Source: Rhynchopus euleeides (Eukaryota > Euglenozoa > Diplonemea > Diplonemida > Diplonemidae). Taken from it: 64,000 nucleotides of DNA. The notes beneath the pieces were generated by a model. It made no database searches and was not told the DNA's origin. It saw only the letters and a list, made by a program, of their open reading frames with translations. Numbering within the stretch: position 1 is the first letter of the stretch; each line of letters starts with the position of its first letter. The position numbers and the translations under genes are program-made. Where the stretch lies: assembly GCA_963210315.1 (NCBI GenBank), contig OY723283.1:1426001-1490000 (forward strand). The letters are read 5' to 3'. Below are positions 28,828 to 38,625 of this stretch, piece by piece.

Positions 28828-31107
28828 ACCTGGGCCATGCAGGTCAAGAAGTGGGGCCGCTGCAGGGTTCTGTCTGAGACGGCTTGGGATAGCAGAGTGA
28901 GGCTTACAGGGACAGGCCCCTTTGCGCTTTTCCGAGCGGCCCTTCGGTGGATAGGATGGAGCTGGAGCACGGCGACCACCCTATCTTACACTGATGAAGC
29001 GGGACGGAGCATAGTCTTCGACCCCACCGCAGCAACAACGAGCGGATGGGGGATCTTCGCTCATGACCTCCGCCAGGCCCTGCGTACACAGGTGGCCAAG
29101 GCGCTGGCTGGTCGTCGTGACGACTTTGCGGGCGCTCAGCACGGCATCGACGGGCAAGCCACACGCTGCGTCCTGGAGGGAGAGGGCGCCGCGGTCACGG
29201 GATACCAACGGGGCCTCCTTCGTTCCGTCATTGCAGGGGCGGTGCCTGTCCGAGGGCGCACGGGGCAGGGCGGGATCTGCCGATACTGCAACGCAGGCAC
29301 CCCCGAGACGGTGATGCACCTATGGTGGGAGTGCTCCGCGTGGGACCCAATCCGACAAAACCACCCCATTACGGCTGTGGACCGGTCAACCTGGCCACCT
29401 TGCTTGGCGTTATGCGGGGTGGCGCCCGCCTTTAGACACGGCATCCCGGAGGACAGGCAGCCCCTGCCACTATCCTTCGCACGCAGGGTGGATATAGTGG
29501 CGCAGCTGCACCGCTACTTCATTGCAATCCTCTCGGCGCGGCAGGAGAAAGATGGACTGCTCGACCGCTCCGCGCGCCACCACCGCACCCTTCACTATCC
29601 ATGGGGGTGGTGCACGCCCAACCCCGAACGGGCCTGCATCCCTGTGCGGGCGCCGTCCACTGTCAAACAGACGTGGGGCAAGCGCCCCCCGGAGCTGTGG
29701 GTGGCCCTCTGCGACTGGCTGCGGGGCCTGAAATGGGGGCCGCAGGGAGGGGAGCACACCGTGACCCTCATGGAGTTGGCTGTCGACTTCGAGCTGTCGA
29801 CCGGCCTCACCCTCCCAGAAGTCGAAACGCGCCGCATCCGCCCCCACACACCTGACCCCCCTGAGAGGGGGCCGCGGGAGGCCCGCCCACGCATCCCCGA
29901 GGACACAGCCCCGGGGCTCACCCTCTACTTCGACGGCGGAGCAAGGGACAACGGCACCCCCTTCGCCCTGGCGGGTGCAGGTGCGGTGCTCTACCGAGAC
30001 GGCCTCAAGGTGTCGGAAGAGATCCTCCCTCTGCTGAACGTACGCAGCAACAACATCGCTGAGTACGAAGGGGTTCGAGCGGACCTACGGCTGCTCAGAA
30101 GGGGCGACCCGCCCCCTGAGGGGAACGTTACGGTGCGGGGTGACTCGCAGGTGGTGCTGCGACACCTAAAAGGGGAAGCGGTTTGCCGCGATAAATCCCT
30201 CCGCCCCCTCTTCCTCAGCACGGCACGGCTGGCTGCCGACCTCGGGCCCCGGATCACCCTTACGTATGAGCACGTGAAAAGGGAGCTCAACGTCGATGCG
30301 GACGCCCTCAGCAACGCCGCCATGGACGAGGCTGAGAGGCAGGGGGAGACCTCGCAGGAGCAGCTGCGGCAGGACTTCGCAGCCTTCCAGAAGAGCATCC
30401 TGGGCAAGGCTCACTCGTTGAGGCAGCTCTGCGAGGTGGTGCGCAAGACTTCCAAGCAACCATGGCACTGTGGCCACACTGCGAGCTCCACTGTCCTCAC
30501 CGCGATCGGGGGAACCGTGGCAGGGGGCCTGTCCAGGAGAGCCCAGCTCAGCCCAGCCACCGAGTCGGTGATGCGCAGCCTCCAAGCGCACACGGCAGGC
30601 CCGGGCTTGAACCAGCGGGACACAGCCTTCCACTCCCGCGGCATGGCGTGGGCCGCAACCTTCGCACCGCAGCCCCACTACCCAGAGGGGTGGCAGCAAG
30701 CGGCCCAGCAATGGACTGCCAGCAGCCGGCAAGCCAACGCCCGGACAGGACGGTCATGGGAACGACGGGGCGCTGCTCCCCGGACTGCCCCCCCTGGAGC
30801 CAGACGGAACGCGAAGATGCTTACCTGCGCTCTGCACTGGAAACCCCGCTGCGTGGACTGCCGGCGCCGGCGCCTCTCGGAAGAGGACTGCTGCCGGGAC
30901 CACCACGGGAAGAACGACGGCTTGCAAGTCACCATGGAATTTTGCAAGACGCATCGCATGGGCCGGTGCGGGGACTGCCACAGCAGTGCGAAATCACTCA
31001 CACACTGTTGCGGCACGCACCACGCTGGCTATGCCTCACGCCCTCCTCGGAGTGGCACTGAGTTGGCCCCACACTCTAACCCGAGTGGGGCATCCGCTGT
31101 GACGTAG
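28827..31107 (+). pseudogene. 5'-truncated LINE ORF2: zinc knuckle, RNase H and tandem Cys/His module
   Basis: Open frame whose coding sense begins right after the (AC)n tract; the endonuclease and reverse transcriptase domains are missing, so this is a 5'-truncated non-LTR retroelement. Visible domains: CRYCNAGTPETVMHLWWEC (C-x2-C...H...C knuckle typical of LINE C-termini) at about 29278-29334; RNase HI at about 29923-30345 with the four acidic motifs TLYFDGG, NIAEYEG, VRGDSQ and NVDADALSN; then a charged linker and, near 30823-31030, two consecutive C-x2-H-x4-C-x2-C-x9-CC-x2-HH modules (first module CALHWKPRC..., second CKTHRMGRC...). RNase H in a LINE fits the Ingi/R1-I groups. The frame itself has no stop or frameshift, so the copy is young. 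Confidence 0.85.
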
Positions 31108-31166
31108 GGGTGGGCGGGGAGTGGGCACAGATCCGCGCAGGGTTACCCACTTAAAACCACTATCAC

Positions 31167-31180
31167 TACACACACACACA
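31167..31180. repeat. short (CA)n at the LINE 3' end
   Basis: Follows ACTTAAAACCACTATCACT, the apparent 3' terminus of the LINE fragment. With the (AC)n at its 5' side this suggests insertion into, or tailing by, AC repeats. Confidence 0.7.
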
Positions 31181-31239
31181 CCGGACAGGAGGGAAGGTGC
31201 TAGTGTTACACACCTGCTGCATGCAGGGCTGGTTCGGCC

Positions 31240-34071
31240 ATGTCGTTCGAATTGCCACCCGAGATGTTGAACCGGGTCAACAGGCAGCTGAGGCAGCAGG
31301 TGCAGGAGGCGGAGGAGCGCCTTCAGCGTCTGAAGTATGACCGTGCGGAGGCTGACCTGTCTGTGCAGGATCACGAGGAGAAGCTGGGGCGTTTCCACCG
31401 TAAGATCGAGGAGTGGAATCGATTGGTGGAGGCTGTGGCAGGGCGGGTCGAGGCGGAGCGTCGGCATCTCAAGACGTTGGAGAGGGAGATACACAAGGCA
31501 CAGCAGGAGCAGGCGGTGCAGGGCGAGCGTGAAGCGCAGCTGGGGGCTGGGATTGCGGGCATCGATGAGCGTGCGGCGGCGCGGAAGGCAGCCATCCGCG
31601 CGCTGCTCAGCAGCATGCGCATGTCGCAGGAGCAGTTGGATCGCGTGTTGGCACGGCAGCACACGGTGGAGGATGAGGCGGAGATGCTTGCGAAGATGAC
31701 CGACGTGGAGGCGGCCGAGTATCAGCGGTTGGTGGCATCGCGTGATTCCCTGCTGGTGGATGTGCACAGCAAGAAGTCTCAGCTCGAAGCAGAGATGGAA
31801 GTGGCTGAGGGGCTGCGGAAGGAGACGCTTGAAACGTTGAAGCAGGCGGGACAGCTCACTGCGGAGCGGGCTGCGACGGTGGATCTCGTGTCGCAGATGG
31901 TTGATATGCAGCAGGCGATCGACGTGCGGACGGATGGTGCGGCGGATGCGCTGAAGGCAGTGCATCAGCAGCGTGCATCGCACGTCGCGCGGAAGCATGA
32001 GCTGGTGCGCTTGCAGGAGGAGGAGGAGGGGCAGTCAAAGCAGCTGCGTCGCTTAGTCGAGGCGCATGAGCGAAAACGGGCAGGCCTTTCCACCAGGCAC
32101 GTCGATGCACGTCGTGGGGCGGAGGATGCCGGGTTGCAGGTGCGCAGTGTGGAGGAGGCGGTGCTCGCGGCTGCCGAGGAGCTGTCGCAGTGCCGTGCCG
32201 AGCTGGAGCAGGGCAGGGCACGCCTGGAGACGGGTGTTGCGACGTACGGCACCGTGGAGGCAGAGCTGCACCGTTTGCAGCAGGATCACTTGTTCCTCCA
32301 GCAGCAGCAGCTCAGTGATGAGGCACGCCTCGCGAAGCTCAACGACTACAGAGAGGAGACCATCCGCCGACTCAACCGCACCATCCAACAAGCACAGAAG
32401 CTGCGCAGTACTCTGGGTGCAGAGTATGAGGTGCGAGATGTAACGCGTGCTCTCCGGAAGGAGCTGGATATGACCGTTGAAGTGAAGCGCAAATTGAATG
32501 CCAAACAGCAGCACGATGTCGCAGCATTAGATCAGCGCAGCAACGAGTACACATCTGCTTTGCGCTCACTGGATGCCGTGCGTGAGTTGAAGGCTGACGT
32601 CCTGCAGCGCACGAAGGGCGAACTGCAGGCCTACAGGGACGAGCTCGTCGAGAGAGGTCTTCGTCTGCGTGAGGAGCTGACGGAAGCAGAGCAGGTGGCA
32701 CAGCCGTTGCTCGCACAACTTGCCGGCCTGAACGGCCTCATCCAACAGACGCAGCAACAGGTGATGCTGCAGCAGACACAGCAAGCAGAGGTGGCAGAGG
32801 AAGCTGCGCTGCTGCAGAAGGAGCTGCAGGCGCTGGGCAAGGCTGTGGCTGAAGCTGCTGCAGAGCGCCAGCAGAAGGAGTCAGAGACGGGCATCATGCG
32901 CAGCGCTGTCGAAGGCCGTGCGCGCCCCAAGGTGCTGGCTGCCATCGAGGGCGTGCAAGCTGAGGAGGAGCGGAAGCTCGAGCTGCTGCGCGAGCTGAAG
33001 GAGCGCGAGGTGGACATCCGACGCCACCAAGACAGCCTGCGCTACAACCTCCGCATGCAGGAGGAGGAGCGTGGGTCCCTGCGCATCGAACTCAACACCA
33101 AGCAGGGCAGCATCGCTCTGCTGCAGTCCCGCTACGAGGAGGTGATGAACGCAATCCACGCAGCAGCCTCAATGCACGACGAAGACGTTGGAGAGGGGGA
33201 AGGCTGCCTGGTGCGCAAGGAGGAGATCGCCACCATTGAGCCGGAGGAGATCCAAGCGCGATACCTCGCGTCGCTCGCCTCCATGCGCATGACCCTGCAG
33301 GACCGTGGGGACCACCTGGACAGCACGCTCACTAAAATATCGAAGTCAAACCAGCAGCTCGACAGGGCCCTGGGCAAGCTCACAGCCGGCACCACCCAGT
33401 ACAAGGAAGAGATTGGGAAGATTGCGTACAACCAGCCGACGAACTACGAGCTTGTCGTGGCACGCAACAAGGGTGTGGGTGAGGCGGCAGAGAAGACCGC
33501 TGGCGAGCTGGCTGCCATCCGCCAACACTGCGCAGATACCCAGGGCGAAATCGACGAAACCCTCGGCACGCTGTTCGACCAGCAGCGCCAGCACACCTGG
33601 CTGCAGAAGCAGCTCGCTGTCAAGCGGAAACAGCTCCGAAAGTACGAAACACTGCGCGAGCGCCTCATCAGTGACTACAGACAGGCGCCACCCCCGCGCC
33701 CCGAGTCAGCCAGGCAAAGCACAGATGACATCCTGCGCACCTTGCAGCACTGGGCCGTCAGCACCGCATCAACTTCGCCTGATGCGAGTGCCTTCTACCA
33801 AGCCTACCGCCGGACCCTCGACAAGTTCAATCTGCAGCCCAAACCCGCAGGCATGGTGGTCGGCAAGAAGCTGTCGTGGGGCACCCCCGACACATCACCC
33901 GCAAGCAGCGCAGTGCCTCCTCCCCCCTCACGCCCTGCCTGGGGCGAGCAACGCCGCAGCACCACGCGTGCAAAGCTGCCACCCACCCGCAAACCCTCGG
34001 CCCACGGGCAGGCCGGCCTCGCCGTTACCGGCAGGCGAGCCACCCGAGCGGCATCCTCTTCACGGCGGTGA
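31240..34071 (+). CDS. CCDC39: CCDC39/FAP59 axonemal coiled-coil protein
   Basis: Single exon, 943 residues, almost wholly coiled coil, matching the 941-residue human CCDC39 in length. With CCDC40 this protein forms the 96-nm molecular ruler that sets the repeat of radial spokes and inner dynein arms on ciliary doublets. Family-specific landmarks align in order: the SLRYNLRMQEEERGSLRIEL segment followed by LLQSRYEEVMNAI (near residues 595-640), then DRGDHLDSTLTKISKSNQQL followed by TTQYKEEIGKIAYN (near 690-730), and a Ser/Pro/Arg-rich tail after about 810. Other axonemal coiled-coil proteins are possible but fit these landmarks less well. The start ATG lies 13 bases after CATGCAG, a likely trans-splice acceptor. 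It shows that the organism has a motile flagellum. Confidence 0.8.
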   Translation: MSFELPPEMLNRVNRQLRQQVQEAEERLQRLKYDRAEADLSVQDHEEKLGRFHRKIEEWNRLVEAVAGRVEAERRHLKTLEREIHKAQQEQAVQGEREAQLGAGIAGIDERAAARKAAIRALLSSMRMSQEQLDRVLARQHTVEDEAEMLAKMTDVEAAEYQRLVASRDSLLVDVHSKKSQLEAEMEVAEGLRKETLETLKQAGQLTAERAATVDLVSQMVDMQQAIDVRTDGAADALKAVHQQRASHVARKHELVRLQEEEEGQSKQLRRLVEAHERKRAGLSTRHVDARRGAEDAGLQVRSVEEAVLAAAEELSQCRAELEQGRARLETGVATYGTVEAELHRLQQDHLFLQQQQLSDEARLAKLNDYREETIRRLNRTIQQAQKLRSTLGAEYEVRDVTRALRKELDMTVEVKRKLNAKQQHDVAALDQRSNEYTSALRSLDAVRELKADVLQRTKGELQAYRDELVERGLRLREELTEAEQVAQPLLAQLAGLNGLIQQTQQQVMLQQTQQAEVAEEAALLQKELQALGKAVAEAAAERQQKESETGIMRSAVEGRARPKVLAAIEGVQAEEERKLELLRELKEREVDIRRHQDSLRYNLRMQEEERGSLRIELNTKQGSIALLQSRYEEVMNAIHAAASMHDEDVGEGEGCLVRKEEIATIEPEEIQARYLASLASMRMTLQDRGDHLDSTLTKISKSNQQLDRALGKLTAGTTQYKEEIGKIAYNQPTNYELVVARNKGVGEAAEKTAGELAAIRQHCADTQGEIDETLGTLFDQQRQHTWLQKQLAVKRKQLRKYETLRERLISDYRQAPPPRPESARQSTDDILRTLQHWAVSTASTSPDASAFYQAYRRTLDKFNLQPKPAGMVVGKKLSWGTPDTSPASSAVPPPPSRPAWGEQRRSTTRAKLPPTRKPSAHGQAGLAVTGRRATRAASSSRR

Positions 34072-34096
34072 CTTGCCCCCCCCCCCCCCCCTAGGG

Positions 34097-34534
34097 CAGT
34101 GGTGGCTGCGTACGCGTACGCAGCGTGATTTTCAAAAAGTGCGTACGGCGTACGCGTACGCGTACGGCGCTGCGTACGGCAGTCTATGGAGCACAGGAGA
34201 CGGCCATGGCCGCACACCAAATCCGACAGTCGAACTCAGGTGTACCAGGGGCAGCCTCCGAGCCTTCCAGTCGGAAGTGGTACCTTTTGCAGTATGCTTG
34301 CGGGTGTACTTGCAGGTGTTGCGAGTTATTCGCCACGTGCGCGGCAAGGAACCATCTGTGAAAGGCAAGAGCAAAGGCCAGGGCCCAGCCACCCGCTGGG
34401 TGGCCTACTGTGTGCTGAGAGACCTGGAATACCAGCCGTACGCAAAATCTGCGTACGCGTACGCAGCGCGATTTTTAGAAAGTGCGTACGGCGTACGCGT
34501 ACGCGTACCGTACGGCCGTACGCTGCCACCACTG
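34097..34534. mobile_element. hAT (Buster-like) MITE, 438 bp, TSD CCCTAGGG
   Basis: Ends CAGTGGTGGC(T/A)GCGTACG in inverted orientation, with further GCGTACGCGTACGC palindromes forming inverted arms of about 80 bp. Bracketed by a perfect 8-bp duplication CCCTAGGG (34089-34096 and 34535-34542). The TA in the centre of the duplication fits the Buster branch of hAT. No coding capacity. It begins 25 bases after the CCDC39 stop codon and sits on the left end of the foldback element at 34538. Confidence 0.92.
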
Positions 34535-34537
34535 CCC

Positions 34538-35690
34538 TAGGGGGGGTCAAATGCCACCCTTTTACGTGGACAAACACAATTTTTCAAAAAACCGGCGCAG
34601 AGGCCCCAAAGCCCCCGTAAACCCTCCAAACCCCCCCAGATCGGTCCGGAAACCCATCGAACCCCACTTTTCCACCATTCCGGGCACCTCAGGTGCCCGA
34701 ATTGGGGTACCTAAATTTTGTGCCACCGTTTGGTACCGGACAGTGCCACTGTGTGGGAGGTTGGAAAAGAAAATGCCCCAACACACCACATCTGAGGGTT
34801 GCAATGCATGTTGCTTGCCAACCACGTCATCCGGTGGGTGTCAGGCGCTATGTAGGTGGCATTAGCCAGGTCTTCGATGAGTTCTGGCTTGTATATGTAC
34901 CTCCCTGCCACCATGCACCGGGAGGCTGCCTGTAGGTACGGAACAAGTCCAGATGGTCGTGTGATTCCTGTGCAGCAGTGCTCCACAACCGGGATGTGTT
35001 GACAACGACTGTTGCAACACGAGCTGTACATTCCGGGAACACACGAAGTGCGCTGTCGTGGTACCCATTGTGCCAGAATTGGTAGTTGCTGCGGTCTACT
35101 TTGCCTGGCCCAAGAGCACTGGTACTGAACGGTGCAATATGCGTGGCGAGGTGAATGCAACGGAAGGGCGCAAAGTCAATACAGCTCTCGGATGGCGGGT
35201 GGTGGTGCCACTAGTGTGTGACGTTCACTCGAGGATACAACGCATCACAATGAATCAGCAACCGTGGACCGAGTACAATACGCTCTCTGTGGCTGGTGTG
35301 GGGGACAAAGGCAGTGCCTGTGCCGCAGGCAGGGAGGTACATATACAAGCCAGAACACATCGAAGACCTGGCTCATGCCACCTACATAGCGCCTGACACC
35401 CACCGGATGACGTGGTTGGCAAGCAACATGCATTGCAACCCTCAGATGTGGTGTGTTGGGGCATTTTCTTTTCCAACCTCCCACACAGTGGCACTGTCCG
35501 GTACCAAACGGTGGCACAAAATTTAGGTACCCCAATTCGGGCACCTGAGGTGCCCGGAATGGTGGAAAAGTGGGGTTCGATGGGTTTCCGGACCGATCTG
35601 GGGGGGGTTTGGAGGGTTTACGGGGGCTTTGGGGCCTCTGCGCCGGTTTTTTGAAAAATCGTGTTTGTCACCCCCATTTGACCCCCCCTA
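34538..35690. mobile_element. foldback element with ~365-bp inverted arms
   Basis: Left arm 34538-34909 and right arm 35328-35690 are inverted copies at very high identity; both outer ends read TAGGGGGGGTCAAATG. The loop (34910-35327) is unique. Both flanks were poly-C before the MITE inserted, so a target duplication cannot be scored. Identical frames in the two arms (for example around 34562-34825 and 35412-35654) are consequences of the inversion. In the left arm and loop a minus-strand frame of 149 codons (34711-35160) exists, but I do not recognise it. Confidence 0.85.
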
Positions 35691-36170
35691 CCCCCCCCGC
35701 CCCCCAGACAACCCTTGCTATTTAGATACATCCCCGAAAAGGACGCACACTGGCTGGAACCAACACCTCCCCCACTGTGATTGAGGTTTTCTCATCTCCC
35801 CCCCCACTCGGAGGTTTGAAGTTCCGGAGCCCGAGATCTATACCCCTCCACCCACCCATCCACACCCCCCCCTGCTGCTGCTTTGCGAGAAGGTGCTGGG
35901 AGATTTACTTTTCCATTCCCTCTCGACGATCAAACCCCCCCTGCTGCTGCTGCTGCTGCTGCTGCTTTTAAAGCTTCTTTGGGGCTGCCACCGCCCCTAG
36001 AAAGCCCCCCTCCCTACACGACACGACACGACACGACACGTCATATCAAAATGCCACAACACAGGCCGAGCAGAGCATAACAGAGGCTTCGGACACTGCC
36101 TTGCATAGAGTCAAGTTGGGTGGTTGGTTTCTCGGCGTTTTTCTTGCTATACACTATACTGGTAGGCGCT
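35691..36170. other. intergenic spacer with microsatellites
   Basis: A CTG trinucleotide tract at 35942-35966 and a CGACA pentanucleotide tract at 36018-36038. Just before the next gene a TACTGGTAG at 36157-36165 could be a trans-splice acceptor. Confidence 0.65.
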
Positions 36171-36617
36171 ATGCGGGTGGCGCAAGGCGTGATGTGCCTG
36201 GGGGTGCGGCGGGGTGCCACGCAGGTGCGGTACAGCTCCACCCCCCAGGCGACGTGGGAGGGGCGGCAGGCGGCAGCGGAGGCGAGTCGGAAGGAGAAGG
36301 CCTTCATGAATCGCATTGCACAGCACAGGCTGCAAGCACCGATGAGCCCGCAGATCGAGTTGCCGGCGAAACAATATGCGAGCCTCGATGACGCGTTGTA
36401 CGATGCCAAGATCATTGAAACTGCAAGGCATCTGACAGATGACACTCTTTTCTTCCGTTGGAAAATGCTATATGCCGTCACTGTCGCAACCGTCGGGTCT
36501 TATTTGATATACGTGATGATCGGTTACATTCAGGAAAACCGAAGGATGAATGCTGCGAACCTGCGGGCGCACATCGAGTCTGAAAGGGCGCTTTTGCGTC
36601 AGAAAGATGAGCCTTAG
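36171..36617 (+). CDS. small one-TM protein with mitochondrial presequence
   Basis: 148 residues from the ATG at 36171; the frame is open to an ATG at 36120. I prefer 36171 because an AG acceptor lies five bases upstream and the protein then begins MRVAQGVMCLGVRRGATQVR, an acid-free Arg-rich presequence. The middle is a charged helical region (MNRIAQHRLQAPMSPQIEL), followed by LDDALYDAKIIETARHLTDD, a single transmembrane helix MLYAVTVATVGSYLIYVMIG (about residues 98-119) and a charged C-terminal helix. This layout resembles accessory subunits of inner-membrane respiratory complexes, but I cannot name one. Confidence 0.7.
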   Translation: MRVAQGVMCLGVRRGATQVRYSSTPQATWEGRQAAAEASRKEKAFMNRIAQHRLQAPMSPQIELPAKQYASLDDALYDAKIIETARHLTDDTLFFRWKMLYAVTVATVGSYLIYVMIGYIQENRRMNAANLRAHIESERALLRQKDEP

Positions 36618-37048
36618 CAGTTGGGTGTGGATGGAGAGGGCAAGCGATTGCTTGTCTGAGGGGGGGAATAGGGTGTTGGCTCAGTTCACTTCTCAGGGTG
36701 GGGTGGGTGGGGGGGTCGTCAAGGAGCTGGGGTTTATGCCCCAGCCCATCCCCGACCCGGGTTTGGGGGGTGGGGAGCGCGGGGGTAGGAGTTGCACACG
36801 CATGCGCGTGGAGTGGTGTCGGGGTGGAATGACAGGTGTGATTTGTCCGCGTTAGATGGGCTGCAAGGTCGCACACAGTGGGGTGTACGCACATGAATCG
36901 CAGCCTCCTCACCCCATCCCACCCCTCACCTCCCCCGGTTGATCCAGCCTTTAGCATGTCACGCACGCAGCCCTCTCCCTCATCTGCGTTCAGTGGTTTG
37001 CATCCCGCCCTGCACACACCGCCCTCTTTTAGGTATCAGGGAGCTACA
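36618..37048. other. intergenic spacer and desaturase 5' UTR
   Basis: No gene seen. A pyrimidine tract ending CCCTCTTTTAG at 37022-37032 is a good trans-splice acceptor for the downstream gene. Confidence 0.55.
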
Positions 37049-38625
37049 ATGGGGAAGGGGGCCAAGGTGCAGGATGCAGGCAAGGGGAAGGTGCTTGACC
37101 GTGTGTGGACTATCAACGGCAAGACGTACGACCTGACGCCTTTCGAGGCGCATCACCCTGGCGGCGAGTATGCAATGGAGTGTGCTGCAGCGCATCCGCA
37201 TGGTGAGCTGTTTGTCGAGAGCTACCACCCCGACCCAGAGCTCGTCTACCAGACCATTCAGAAGTACGAGGTCAAGGGGCAGTACGAGCTGGTCAACCCT
37301 GTGAACAGCTTCTACGAGTCGAAGATCGACTACACCTTCGAGCAGACCGGCTTCTACAGGAAGCTGAAGAAGGCCGCCATGACAGCGCTCCGCGGCAAGA
37401 CGCAGGGCAAGAAGAAGAAGACAAACCTGCGCGGCGACGACATCTACCTCATGGCGGACATGGTGCACCTGGTGCTGATGAGCCTGATGGGGGTGCTTCT
37501 CATCCTCGGGTCGTGGAAGGCAGCCGTGGCGTACGGCATCCTCCGTGCCGCGAACATCATGCGTATCGCGCACGTTGCCAGCCACGCGTCCCTCTCCCCT
37601 TACCCGGAGATCAACAACATCATGTACTACGTGGCGATGGTGTTTGCAGGCACCACCCCTGAGCTGTGGTCCCGCAAGCACGTCGTGCGGCATCACGTCA
37701 ACACCAACGAGGACCTGCTGGACGAGGACCGCATGGAGCCTCTGAAGTGCGCAGGGAAGGGTGCCCTGTGGTTCGACATCCACGAGTACCAGCACATCTA
37801 CATGTGGTTCGTCTACGTCCACGTGCTGCCCCTGTGGTCCTTCTCTGACATCATTGGGAACAACTTCCGTCAGACTGGGGCACTGCCGTACACCAAGGCA
37901 GCGATGGCAAAGAACATGATCACGCAGTTCCTCCACGTGCTTATCACCTACGTCCTCCCTGTGTGGGTGTGCGGGTGGTGGGGGCTGTTCATGGTGGAGA
38001 TCAACACTGTCTTTGCATCCACCGTGTTCGGGTTTGAGTTCATCGTGAACCACGAGATCGAGGGGTGCGACATCTACAACGACATGATCGGGAAGAAGGT
38101 GGACTGGGGCAAGTACCAGGCGATCTCGTCGGCCGACTTCCACCCCAAGGGCTGGGGTGCGTGGTTCATGAACCAGCTGACGGGGGGGCTGAACCTGCAG
38201 ATCTGCCACCACCTGTTCCCGGGTGTGCACTACCGCCACTACCCGCGCCTCACGGAGATCATCTACGAGCACATGGAGAAGGAGGGGTGCAAGCCGTGCG
38301 CGTCAGCAACCGTGTTCGAGGCTGTCTACCGCCACCACCTCTTCCTGAAGCAGTGCAGCCAGGAGGTATGTTACGCCGAGGGGTTAGTGCCATCCAGTTT
38401 ATTTTTAAACTCGGTACCCGCTTCCCCACTCGTGCACTACGTCGCCAGTTCTGCAGTTCTGGACACCGTGATTTTCCTTTTGCATTCGGCTCTTTGGCTT
38501 CAGGTCCCAAATGTGTTACAATCTCACCTCCACCCCCCTTGCAGTTCAACCCGAAGAACACTGGTGAGGCGAAGGTGAACCGCCGTTCCCTCTATGTTGA
38601 CCACGACGCCAAGAAGCAGCAGTGA
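37049..38625 (+). CDS. cytochrome b5-fused front-end fatty-acid desaturase
   Basis: Exons 37049-38365 and 38545-38625 (GTATGT donor, TTGCAG acceptor) encode about 465 residues. An N-terminal cytochrome b5 domain has the haem motif HPGG (residues 36-39). The membrane desaturase domain has three histidine boxes: HVASH near 174, HVVRHH near 211 and QICHH near 384. The Gln in the third box marks front-end desaturases, which add double bonds between an existing one and the carboxyl end of lipid-linked acyl chains (delta-4, -5, -6 or -8) in the ER during polyunsaturated fatty-acid synthesis; sphingolipid desaturases share the layout. Regiospecificity cannot be read from sequence. The first haem His is in HHPGG, and a second haem His is plausible at HPHGELF or ESYHP. 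The short final exon encodes a lysine-rich tail ending AKKQQ. Confidence 0.88.

Noticed and set aside
36980..38272. 430-codon minus-strand frame opposite the desaturase
   Set aside because: Antisense shadow; the His boxes, cytochrome b5 motif and splice signals are all on the + strand.
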